This document shows positions 53,076-60,829 of a stretch of DNA of 64,000 bases, piece after piece. Within the stretch, counting starts at the first letter, position 1; the number at the start of each line of letters is the position of its first letter. The position numbers were made by a program, and so were the translations under genes. The DNA lies in assembly GCA_966212235.1 (NCBI GenBank), contig CBIHPP010000019.1:62001-126000 (forward strand), written 5' to 3'. A model generated the notes under the pieces. That model saw only the letters and a program-made list of their open reading frames with translations, had not been told where the DNA came from and did not search any database. This DNA comes from Niastella sp966212235. GTDB taxonomy: Bacteria; Bacteroidota; Bacteroidia; Chitinophagales; Chitinophagaceae.

Positions 53076-54005
53076 ATGAAAAAATTACTAACTCTTTTCG
53101 TAACCTTAATATGCATTGTTTTGATTAGCCGTGCCCAAACGGTAATACCGTTGTACACTGATTCGATCCCTAATTCGAAACCGGTACCTGATGAAGAACG
53201 AATTGATACAGGTCGAAGAGGCATCGGTTACAGTAAGGTGAGTCGTCCTACCCTCACCATTTACCAGCCACCGAAAGAAAAGGCAACCGGCGCTGCCGTT
53301 ATTGTTATTCCGGGAGGCGGCTATCGTATGGAGGCTGCCGGCCATGAGGGCATTGATGTGGCCAAACGGTTTAATGAAATGGGTGTAACAGCTTTTCTTT
53401 TAAAATACCGGTTGCCCAGCGATGTTACCATGATCAATAAAGAAATCGGCCCGGTACAGGATGCACAACGAGCGATTCAACTGGTGCGTGAACATGCAAA
53501 AGACTGGGGCATCGATAAGAACCGTGTTGGTATTATTGGTTTTTCTGCCGGCGGGCACCTGGCCTCTACAGCTGGTACGCACTTTAATCATGCTTATATC
53601 ACTGTAGGTAAGCGAGTGAATCTGCGACCCGATTTTATGATACTGATCTATCCGGTCATTAGTTTTGCCGATAGTATTACCCATATGGGCTCGCGCGATA
53701 ACCTGCTGGGAAAAGATCCTTCGTCCGAAAAGAAGCTGGCTTTTTCGAACGAGCTGCAGGTAAACAAAAAAACACCGCCTACCTACCTGGTGCATGCCGA
53801 GGACGACAGTACCGTAAAAGTGCAGAACATGTTATTGTTTGCGACCTCCCTGCAAAAATATAAAGTGCCGTTTGATTTTTACCTGTACGAAAAGGGTGGC
53901 CATGGCTTTGGTTTGAACAATACGACCAGTGATGTAAAATGGATGGACCTGGTGCAGGAGTGGATGGGAAAGAACGGATGGCTGAAATACCCCCAAGCCC
54001 CTTAA
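53076..54005 (+). CDS. Exported alpha/beta-hydrolase esterase (acetylxylan esterase-like)
   Basis: A 309-residue alpha/beta hydrolase with signal peptide (TLFVTLICIVLISRA|Q). The oxyanion motif is VIVIPGGGYRMEAAGHEG (77-92), the nucleophile Ser157 lies in GIIGFSAGGHLAS, and the acid and base are in VHAEDDSTVKVQN and KGGHGFGL. The overall pattern is that of esterases deacetylating plant polysaccharides, so a role in polysaccharide breakdown is plausible though no sugar-utilisation genes are near. The stop codon lies in a GC-rich repeat (ccccaagccccttaaaggga), so the last residues YPQAP are repeat-derived. Confidence 0.87.
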   Translation: MKKLLTLFVTLICIVLISRAQTVIPLYTDSIPNSKPVPDEERIDTGRRGIGYSKVSRPTLTIYQPPKEKATGAAVIVIPGGGYRMEAAGHEGIDVAKRFNEMGVTAFLLKYRLPSDVTMINKEIGPVQDAQRAIQLVREHAKDWGIDKNRVGIIGFSAGGHLASTAGTHFNHAYITVGKRVNLRPDFMILIYPVISFADSITHMGSRDNLLGKDPSSEKKLAFSNELQVNKKTPPTYLVHAEDDSTVKVQNMLLFATSLQKYKVPFDFYLYEKGGHGFGLNNTTSDVKWMDLVQEWMGKNGWLKYPQAP

Positions 54006-54046
54006 AGGGAGAGCAAAAAACATTAGACAAATTATTCGCATTCACG

Positions 54047-54083
54047 AAAAAGCCGGTAACATCTTGCGACGTTACCGGCTTTT
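54047..54083. terminator. Terminator repeat, copy 2
   Basis: Arms aaaagccggtaac and gttaccggctttt, loop atcttgcgac, perfect 13-bp stem between convergent esterase and lysC genes. Confidence 0.88.
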
Positions 54084-54130
54084 ATATTAATAGAGTCTGT
54101 TTATAATTCGTGAGACCACTGGACCACTCA

Positions 54131-55453
54131 CTACTCCAGTCCAAACAGCCCCTTGTTCAGCAACTGCAGGGTTTGTGTTTTGTAGGAAGAAGGAACGAGC
54201 ATAGATACGTTGTGCTTGCTGCCGCCGTAACTTACCATACGCACAGGTACAGGTGTTAAGGCTTCAAACAATTTGCTCAATATATGTTTGGTCTGTGCAA
54301 TTTCATTTCCTACTACTGAAATAATAGTATGATTGTCTTCTACGCTGATGGTACCAAACGGCTCCAGCTCTTTTACGATCGATGTTAAGTTCCCGCCATT
54401 ATCAATAGTTACCGACACGGCCACTTCTGATGTGGTGATCATATCAATAGACGTACGGTACTTTTCAAACACTTCAAATATCTTTCTTAAGAAACCATAT
54501 GCGAGCAGCATGCGGCTACTTTTGATATTGATAATAATGATGCCATCCTTAGCGGCTACTGCTTTCACTCCAACAGAACCGGCTTCCTGGGTAATGGTTG
54601 TTCCCAGTGCTGCGGGCTGCATGGTATTCAGCAATTTCACCGGTACCTTTTGTTGCTGGGCAGGCCAAATACAGGTAGGGTGTAAGATCTTGGCGCCGAA
54701 GTAAGCCAGCTCGGCCGCTTCTTCAAAGCTGAGTTGTTCAATGGGAACTGTTTTTTTAACGATACGGGGATCGTTGTTGTGCATGCCGTCAATATCGGTC
54801 CATATTTCACAAACCGATGCACTGGCCGCAGCCGCTACCAGTGAAGCGGTATAGTCGCTGCCACCACGTTTCAGGTTGTCTACTTCACCGCGGGAATTGC
54901 GGCAGATATAACCTTGTGTGATAAATAATTTTTTATCGCTGTTCTGTTGCAGAATACGCGACAGCTTTACTTTGATGGTGCTCAGCTGCGGTTCATCCTG
55001 TGCGTCGATGGTCATAAATTCCAGCGCCGGCAACAGCATATGATCAACCCCTTTTTCTTCGAGGTATACGCTGAATAATTTGGTAGAAAGCAATTCTCCC
55101 TGTGCCAGTATATCCTTGCTCAGGGCTTCACTGAAAGATATCTTTAAGATGATGTTCAGGAATTCGAAGTGTTCAGATACAATGCCTTTTGCTTTGGCAT
55201 AGAATTTATCGGTCTTCACGAGTTCCTTTATAAATGACTGGTAATGGGCTTCCAGCTTATCGATCAATTCTTTAGCCTGTTCGCGGTTGCCGGCTGCCAT
55301 GGCTTCGCCAATGGATACGAGGGCGTTGGTTGTACCGCTTAAGGCGCTCAACACTACAATGGTTGGCTCACTGTCTTTGGTAATCAGTTGCGCTACCTGG
55401 TGCATTCTGTCAGGTTTGCCAACCGAGGTACCACCAAACTTCATGATTTTCAT
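54131..55453 (-). CDS. lysC: Aspartate kinase
   Basis: It phosphorylates aspartate, the first step toward lysine, threonine and methionine. The 440-residue protein is monofunctional: the kinase domain begins MKIMKFGGTSVGKPDRM, contains RGGSDYTASLVAAAASASVCEIWTDIDGM and AAELAYFGAKILHP, and two ACT domains close it (IKSSRMLLAYGFLRKIFEVFEKYRTSIDMITTSEVAVSVTID and VVGNEIAQTKHILSKLFEAL). No homoserine dehydrogenase part is attached. ATG 55453 is the family-like start, although the frame is open to 55501. Confidence 0.95.
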   Translation of the reverse strand: MKIMKFGGTSVGKPDRMHQVAQLITKDSEPTIVVLSALSGTTNALVSIGEAMAAGNREQAKELIDKLEAHYQSFIKELVKTDKFYAKAKGIVSEHFEFLNIILKISFSEALSKDILAQGELLSTKLFSVYLEEKGVDHMLLPALEFMTIDAQDEPQLSTIKVKLSRILQQNSDKKLFITQGYICRNSRGEVDNLKRGGSDYTASLVAAAASASVCEIWTDIDGMHNNDPRIVKKTVPIEQLSFEEAAELAYFGAKILHPTCIWPAQQQKVPVKLLNTMQPAALGTTITQEAGSVGVKAVAAKDGIIIINIKSSRMLLAYGFLRKIFEVFEKYRTSIDMITTSEVAVSVTIDNGGNLTSIVKELEPFGTISVEDNHTIISVVGNEIAQTKHILSKLFEALTPVPVRMVSYGGSKHNVSMLVPSSYKTQTLQLLNKGLFGLE

Positions 55454-55502
55454 CTGAAAATATTTATTTTTTGTTGCTAAAGGGCTGCAAAGATAAGGCA
55501 CG

Positions 55503-55545
55503 AAGCCTAGTTTATGGTTTGTGGTTTGTAGTTTATAGTTGAACC
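55503..55545. repeat. Word repeat gtttatggtttgtggtttg
   Basis: Repeats of gtttrtggtttgtagttta type, the reverse complement of the tract before folE, lie between lysC and the Ldh-family gene. Confidence 0.6.
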
Positions 55546-55596
55546 CTGACTGGCGGGCGAATCGCTCAACGCCAGCCTCGCTAAATGCCGGGACAA

Positions 55597-56676
55597 CTAA
55601 AGCGTTATACCGAATTTTTCACCCAATGCGATCAGATCGGTTTCCACAGCGCCTAATAAAGGAATACCGTCCTGCATCCGGAGCGCTTCCATTTCGCGTT
55701 CGGGATCGCCTGGGATAAGCACTTTTTCTTCCCCCGCTACGGTTTTGGCACTGCGAAATCGGCGGATCCAATTATCCATATGTTGTTTAAACTCATCGGC
55801 ATTACGAAACGCGTCTATGCGCATGGCGCCAAAAAAATGACCAATGCCTTTGCCCGGCATATCGGTGGGCATGGGTACATAGGCCGGAAAGGGCGGCACC
55901 CAGGGGCCATAATTAGCACCACTTAACACGGCGGAAAAAATATCTACCACGGCACCCAGCGCATACCCTTTGTGGCTGCCATGTTCCCGGTCGCCACCCA
56001 GTGGCAAAAGGGCGCCGCCTGTTTTTAATTCATGGGCATTTGTAGAAGAATGACCTGCTGCATCCTGAATCCAGCCTTGCGGTGCTTCCAGGTTCTTGCG
56101 CTGTAATATTTCCAGTTTGCCATTGGCAGCTGTTGTGGTGGCCAGGTCGGCAACAAAAGCGGGTTCTTCCCCGGCGGGTATAGTTACGCAAATGGGATTG
56201 GTGCCGAGCAGCCGTTCGGTAGAAAAAGTGGGCGCTACGAGCGGACTTGCATTTGTCATGGCTATGCCGATCATATCATGTTGCAATGCCATCATGGCGT
56301 GATAACCCGCAATGCCAAAGTGATTGCTATTCTGTACGCTTACCCAACCGGTACCTACGTTCTTTGCCTTGTCTATGGCTACCTGCATGGCGAAGGGCGC
56401 TACTACCAGTCCCAATCCGCTATCTCCGTCCACCACGGCAGTAGAGGGGGTTTCATGAATGATCTTTATAGCTGGTGTGGCATTTACGCGTTTGGCTTCC
56501 CACAGGCGAACATAACCGCTTAGGCGGGCAACGCCATGAGAATCAATACCCCGCAGGTCGGCGCTGATCAGTACTTTGGCTGCCAGGGCTGCCTGGTCCT
56601 CACTACATCCAATGTGCTTAAATATCCCGGTGGTAAAATTGAAAAGTTGTTGGTACGAGTATATTTTGTCTGGCAT
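55597..56676 (-). CDS. Ldh-family (malate/L-lactate type) oxidoreductase
   Basis: An NAD(P)-dependent dehydrogenase of the type 2 malate/L-lactate/ureidoglycolate family, which has its own fold rather than the Rossmann lactate dehydrogenase fold. The 359-residue protein shows ADLRGIDSHGVARLSGYV, the GLGLVVAPFAM core, VSVQNSNHFGIAGYHA (conserved catalytic His), STERLLGTNPICVTIPAGEEPAFVADLATT and REHGSHKGYALGAVVDIFSAVLSGANYG. The substrate is unknown. Upstream of its start, at 56773-56940, is a phased palindrome array that may be its control region. Confidence 0.93.
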   Translation of the reverse strand: MPDKIYSYQQLFNFTTGIFKHIGCSEDQAALAAKVLISADLRGIDSHGVARLSGYVRLWEAKRVNATPAIKIIHETPSTAVVDGDSGLGLVVAPFAMQVAIDKAKNVGTGWVSVQNSNHFGIAGYHAMMALQHDMIGIAMTNASPLVAPTFSTERLLGTNPICVTIPAGEEPAFVADLATTTAANGKLEILQRKNLEAPQGWIQDAAGHSSTNAHELKTGGALLPLGGDREHGSHKGYALGAVVDIFSAVLSGANYGPWVPPFPAYVPMPTDMPGKGIGHFFGAMRIDAFRNADEFKQHMDNWIRRFRSAKTVAGEEKVLIPGDPEREMEALRMQDGIPLLGAVETDLIALGEKFGITL

Positions 56677-56693
56677 GGTGCAAAGAAAAGAAA

Positions 56694-56725
56694 GTTCTCA
56701 GTTCCAAGTTCTCAGTTCTTTAGTT
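56694..56725. repeat. Word repeat ttctcagttcca
   Basis: Copies of agttctcagttc-type words just upstream of the Ldh-family gene. Confidence 0.55.
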
Positions 56726-56772
56726 TGTGAGTTCGTAAGCCCTTGAGTTGAAGAATCCGCCGGCGCCGCATC

Positions 56773-56940
56773 GGTTCTAATTAGAAACGGGTGAAAATAA
56801 TATGGTAGGGTATGGCTTTCGTACGGAAACGGGGTAAAATAAAATGGTGGGGTATAGTTTCCGTACGGAAATGGGGTAAAAATATACGGAAACGTATCGT
56901 TTTCGTACGAAAACAGGGTAAAAATATATTATTAAAACAA
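56773..56940. repeat. Four 42-bp units, each with a central palindrome
   Basis: Units start at 56773, 56815, 56857 and 56899. Each begins with a palindrome centred 7.5 nt in (ttctaattagaa; tttcgtacggaa; tttccgtacggaaa; gttttcgtacgaaaac) and continues with an A-rich ggggtaaaaata-type half. The period is exactly 42 bp, with no spacer variety as in CRISPR. On the minus strand a 63-codon frame crosses it and would give a 14-residue repeat (LPxFRTKxIPxxx), but nothing else supports it being a gene. It lies about 100 bp upstream of the Ldh-family gene. Confidence 0.85.
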
Positions 56941-57079
56941 GCCTTCTGATTGAATAAAAGCCTGTTAATCATTCATTTTTATAGTATGTCGAGTCCCGGA
57001 GGATATAACCTGGTCCGCCTGTAACAGTTTACTGAGTCGTGTAGCAATCAGAAACAACAAACGATAAACCATAAACGGC

Positions 57080-58486
57080 CTACGCCCCTTTCAACCGCAT
57101 ATTGAGGGGATCCCAGTAAATCATCCTTTTTTGAAAGTAGCTGTCATTGGCAGCCAGGCAGGGCGCCGCTGCCCTGAAGGCAAATTCGGGACCTTCATTG
57201 GCCATGGTGCCGGCGCGAATGGCATCAAAGAAATTGGTGAAGTGATCGAGGTGATCGCTGTACCCATCGTGCATCTTATATTTTACCGGTGCTTTTTCCG
57301 GTCTTTTCTGATCGTCTTTTGTCCACTTGTCATTGTATTGTTTCTTCAATTCTTCCTGCATGGCAGTGGGGTAGGTGTTCAACGCATCATAACCGCCTAT
57401 GCCCGGCGCTTTGGGTAGCATACTGTGTGTAACCGTGAACCCATTACCATCCAGTTCAATCATACCCTCCGTGCCGTACAAACGGATAAGACTTTTATTG
57501 CCGCCACCGCTGATGAAATTCACCCGCAACATGAGCTGAAAAGCCGGATGGGTTTTGGTTTGCGGATAATCCATAATGGCCGTCATTACATCCGGTACAT
57601 CCCGTCCATCTTTCCAGTAAGAAAGTTGTCCGCTCGAAACAATGCGGGTAGGGCCCAAAGAATCGGTGATCATATGAACGCCCGACAGCAGATGCACAAA
57701 CAGATCGCCTGCCATACCGGTGCCGAATGCTTTGTAATTACGCCACCAGAAAAACTTTTTCGGATCGAACGGAACCTGCGGCATGCCGGCTATATAGCGG
57801 CGCCAGTCAACGGTTTGCGGCGATGCATCGGTAGGCATGGTGTATTCCCAGGCGCCAATGGCGCTTTGCCGGTCGTAGGTGGCTTCCACACAATTAAGGG
57901 CGCCAATTTCACCGGCTTTGTATAATTCTTTTGCCTTCAGATAAGCCATGCTGCTTACCCGCTGGCTGCCTACCTGCATTACTTTTTTGCTCAGGCGTTG
58001 TGCGCCGATCAATGGCAGGCCTTCCCGTAATTTATGTACCATTGGTTTTTCGCAATAAACGTGTTTGTTCTTGCGAAAGGCATCGGTAGCAATGCGGGCG
58101 TGATAGTGATCGCTGGTAGCAATGATCACAGCATCGATATCTTTTTTATTCAGTAGTTCGCGATAGTCTTGTGTAGTGTATAATGAACTGCCGTACAGTT
58201 CTTTCATTCTGTCGAGCCGGCCGTTGTACAGGTCGCAGGCGCCAGCCAGTTCAATACCCGGTACTTTTAAAGCCGTTTGCACATCGTTGTGGCCCATAAT
58301 GCCCGTACCAATAATGCCTATACGAATGGTATCATTAGGGCTCACCGGTTTTTGATAACGGATGATGCGTTCTTCCAGTTTTTCATGGTTGGCTAATGAG
58401 GCAAAAGGACCTGCCGCCAGCATAGCGGTGGTTGCTGATAACTGCTGTAAAAATTTACGTCGGGTAGATGCGTAATCCTTTGACAT
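57080..58486 (-). CDS. Gfo/Idh/MocA-family oxidoreductase with Tat signal
   Basis: An NAD(P)-dependent sugar-type oxidoreductase of 468 residues. The N-terminus carries a twin-arginine signal (STRRKFLQQLSATTAMLAAGPFASLA), so the folded enzyme is exported. The Rossmann core reads IRIGIIGTGIMGHNDVQTAL, then DAVIIATSDHYHARIATDAFRKNKHVYCEKPMVHKL, where CEKP is the catalytic Lys region. Exported Gfo/Idh proteins are common in Bacteroidota sugar metabolism; the substrate is unknown. ATG 58486 is chosen; an open frame extends to 58528. Confidence 0.92.
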   Translation of the reverse strand: MSKDYASTRRKFLQQLSATTAMLAAGPFASLANHEKLEERIIRYQKPVSPNDTIRIGIIGTGIMGHNDVQTALKVPGIELAGACDLYNGRLDRMKELYGSSLYTTQDYRELLNKKDIDAVIIATSDHYHARIATDAFRKNKHVYCEKPMVHKLREGLPLIGAQRLSKKVMQVGSQRVSSMAYLKAKELYKAGEIGALNCVEATYDRQSAIGAWEYTMPTDASPQTVDWRRYIAGMPQVPFDPKKFFWWRNYKAFGTGMAGDLFVHLLSGVHMITDSLGPTRIVSSGQLSYWKDGRDVPDVMTAIMDYPQTKTHPAFQLMLRVNFISGGGNKSLIRLYGTEGMIELDGNGFTVTHSMLPKAPGIGGYDALNTYPTAMQEELKKQYNDKWTKDDQKRPEKAPVKYKMHDGYSDHLDHFTNFFDAIRAGTMANEGPEFAFRAAAPCLAANDSYFQKRMIYWDPLNMRLKGA

Positions 58487-58795
58487 AGAGTTAAGGTTAA
58501 TAAGTTGACAGATCGATAAGGTGATCAATTACGAGTTAACTCGTTTTATGGGCGGGGTTCAATCAACTGCAGGGCATTACAAAGGATATGGGTTCGCTGA
58601 CAGCATGCTGACGGCGGGCAAACCAAAGTGCAAAAACCAAACCACAAACTAAATTATTAACTTAAACTAAATAAATTAATAACTGCACGTTTCTTGCTGA
58701 ATACCCGCCATTAAGCATTGCGCACCAAAAATCAGGATGTTCAAGTTACCAATTTATAAAGATTTTTTCTCCGTCAGTAAAGTATATTTACAACT
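58487..58795. other. Divergent spacer with small palindromes and word repeats
   Basis: A perfect 14-nt palindrome acgagttaactcgt (58531-58544) and a small cagcatgctg palindrome are visible, plus caaaaaccaaaccacaaact-type words. A tatattta before the ATG at 58796 may be a -7 element. No gene is visible. Confidence 0.45.
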
Positions 58796-60121
58796 ATGAA
58801 GGTTCGTGCCGTACTAATCTGTTTACTCATTTTATTACAATATGATTCTCCCGCACAGCCGCGCCGTGAAGATATTTATAGTGATTTTGTTCTATATAAA
58901 AAACGCCAACTTTTAGTAAAAGACCTGCACGAAAATGTAGTAGGCAAAGCTTTTCTGGCGCCCCTCGATAGTAATACAGAAGATAAGTATGAAGCTGCCT
59001 GCCGGGCTATTGTTCAGTTTATGCTCGATAATGATACCACGCAGTTGGGCATCACGCAAATGTTCGTTCAGTACGATTCATTACATTATGATACAAAACG
59101 CGCCATGCTGGAAACGGTATACGGCGTATATCCCGAGCAATACATTCAAAGCATTCAGTTGCTGCTGGCCAAAGAAACCAACCCGTTGTTGTTTGCGATT
59201 GCCGCGGCGTATAGCCTTCGTTATGATACCTCTAAAGTAAATACAAGTACTATCAAAAAAAGGATCCGGGAGCAGTTTCCCGGTTACGGCAACATCACCG
59301 TGTTGGCTGAGCTCGATAAATACCTGAATACTTATAAGTATTATAAAGGGCCGGCCACCAATGACCTGCTCGAATTGTTCCGCTATCAGCAGGTGGTGAA
59401 GAAAAAAATGATCTATTCATTTCAACGGCATAATCGCGACTATCCCGGGTTGGCCATTGTACAAAATGCCGATGGCCGTTTTATGCGGCATTCCGATGGC
59501 CGGCTTATGGTTTTTGAACAGCTTGCCCGCTCTGCCTCCGGGTTGCCTTATTTTATTCCCGATGGCAATACGCCGCAAGGCATTTACAGTATACAGGGAA
59601 CAGCAGTAACATATAATAAGCTTATTGGTCCCACGCCCAATCTGCAACTGATAATGCCTTATGAAAGAAAATGGACAACTTATTTTCATGCAGGCGACAG
59701 TGTTGTGTGGTCTCCTGGTGCTGATATGTTATGGTCTTACCTGCAATTGTTACCACCGTCGATGCGAACGCTTCCTTCGATAACAGAAGCTTTTTATGCG
59801 GGTAAGCTTGGCCGCAATTCCATCATTGCGCATGGCACTACCATTGATCCGGAATATTTCAGGAACAAACCCTGGTATCCACTCACGCCCACGATGGGTT
59901 GTTTGTGTGCGAAGGAGTTGTGGAATGTTTCGAACGGGCGATTGCTGGAAAGTCATCAATTTAATTTGGTAAGTGCGTTTAGTGCCACTGTTAGTAGCCG
60001 GGGTTATTTGTATGTAATAGATATAGATGACCAGAAAAAAGCAGTGAGCAAGTTGGAATTGGAGAAGCTCGTTAAAGAATTTGAAACACAAAGGATACAG
60101 GCTTCGGGCGGTAAGTTGTAA
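58796..60121 (+). CDS. Exported L,D-transpeptidase (YkuD)-like protein
   Basis: A 441-residue protein with signal peptide (RAVLICLLILLQYDSPAQ). The C-terminal half (about 250-400) has the feel of a YkuD L,D-transpeptidase domain: PDGNTPQGIYSIQGT, then NSIIAHGTTIDPEYF and PTMGCLCAKELW, where the catalytic motif HG...GCxxA-like is in order. If correct, it modifies peptidoglycan crosslinks or attached proteins. The N-terminal half is helical and unrecognised. The call rests on motifs only. Confidence 0.6.
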   Translation: MKVRAVLICLLILLQYDSPAQPRREDIYSDFVLYKKRQLLVKDLHENVVGKAFLAPLDSNTEDKYEAACRAIVQFMLDNDTTQLGITQMFVQYDSLHYDTKRAMLETVYGVYPEQYIQSIQLLLAKETNPLLFAIAAAYSLRYDTSKVNTSTIKKRIREQFPGYGNITVLAELDKYLNTYKYYKGPATNDLLELFRYQQVVKKKMIYSFQRHNRDYPGLAIVQNADGRFMRHSDGRLMVFEQLARSASGLPYFIPDGNTPQGIYSIQGTAVTYNKLIGPTPNLQLIMPYERKWTTYFHAGDSVVWSPGADMLWSYLQLLPPSMRTLPSITEAFYAGKLGRNSIIAHGTTIDPEYFRNKPWYPLTPTMGCLCAKELWNVSNGRLLESHQFNLVSAFSATVSSRGYLYVIDIDDQKKAVSKLELEKLVKEFETQRIQASGGKL

Positions 60122-60126
60122 AGGAT

Positions 60127-60149
60127 CGACCCTTCGACTACGCTCAGGG
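60127..60149. repeat. Dispersed repeat CCCTTCGACTACGCTCAGGG, copy 1
   Basis: This 20-nt motif follows the transpeptidase-like gene. A diverged reverse-complement copy lies at 63498-63521. It resembles a repeat that is widespread in many bacterial genomes. Confidence 0.6.
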
Positions 60150-60158
60150 CCTAAAAAC

Positions 60159-60197
60159 AAAAAGCCGGTAACCTCTTTACGATGTTACCGGCTTTTA
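60159..60197. terminator. Terminator repeat, copy 3
   Basis: Arms aaaagccggtaac and gttaccggctttt with loop ctctttacgat; perfect 13-bp stem between convergent transpeptidase-like and ssb genes. Confidence 0.88.
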
Positions 60198-60239
60198 ATA
60201 TTCTTAACTATCGAACTGTATTTTACTAGCACATTAAGT

Positions 60240-60695
60240 TTAGAATGGCAGATCGTCAACCGGCTCGTTTACATCAGTGCCGGAAGGAACACCCGTATTG
60301 ACTTTTGGTGCAGCTGGTGCAGAAGCATAGCTGTTGCTGTTGTTACCGCCGGTATAGTCTCCACTGGCAGTGCCTTCAGGACGGCCGCCCAATAATTGTA
60401 TGGTTTGAACCCGTAAAGTCAACGAGGCGCCAAAAGTGCCATCGTTTTTTGTAAAGGTTCTCATTTCCGGATTTCCTTCTACGTATACCTGGGTGCCTTT
60501 GCGCAGGTAAGGTGCAATGCCTGTACGGTCACTCCAGTAGGCACAATCCACCCAAATGGTCTTGTCTTTCTGGTTTCCCTGGGCGTCACGGAATCTTTCA
60601 GTGTGTGCTACCGTAAAATTCATCACTGTTTTCCCATTCACATTGTTGGTAACACAATCTTTACCCAGGTTGCCGATTACTTGTAACTTGATCAT
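60240..60695 (-). CDS. ssb: Single-stranded DNA-binding protein
   Basis: A 151-residue SSB that coats single-stranded DNA in replication and repair. The OB-fold runs over the first ~105 residues (IKLQVIGNLGKDCVTNNVNGKTVMNFTVAHTERFRD, TIWVDCAYWSDRTG, YLRKGTQVYVEGNPEMRTF). A Gly/Asn/Ser-rich linker is followed by the acidic tail ending in DDLPF, which binds partner proteins. The gene is a single unit ending at terminator copy 3. Confidence 0.96.
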   Translation of the reverse strand: MIKLQVIGNLGKDCVTNNVNGKTVMNFTVAHTERFRDAQGNQKDKTIWVDCAYWSDRTGIAPYLRKGTQVYVEGNPEMRTFTKNDGTFGASLTLRVQTIQLLGGRPEGTASGDYTGGNNSNSYASAPAAPKVNTGVPSGTDVNEPVDDLPF

Positions 60696-60829
60696 ACTTA
60701 ATAAATTTAGCTTCGTACTTAATATTGTTTGTCCGGCAATTTACGGTTTCCCAAAATAATAGCCATATGACGTTCAGAAGGTGTGCATAAAAATTGAATA
60801 AGATCAATTGATGGTGTGATGTAACCATC

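Noticed and set aside
56773..56940. CRISPR array
   Set aside because: The 42-bp units are continuous repeats without unique spacers, and no cas genes are nearby.
56781..56972. 63-codon protein with 14-residue repeats on the minus strand
   Set aside because: The frame is explained by a 42-bp repeat being a multiple of three; there is no promoter, signal or known family. I keep it only as a note in the array finding.
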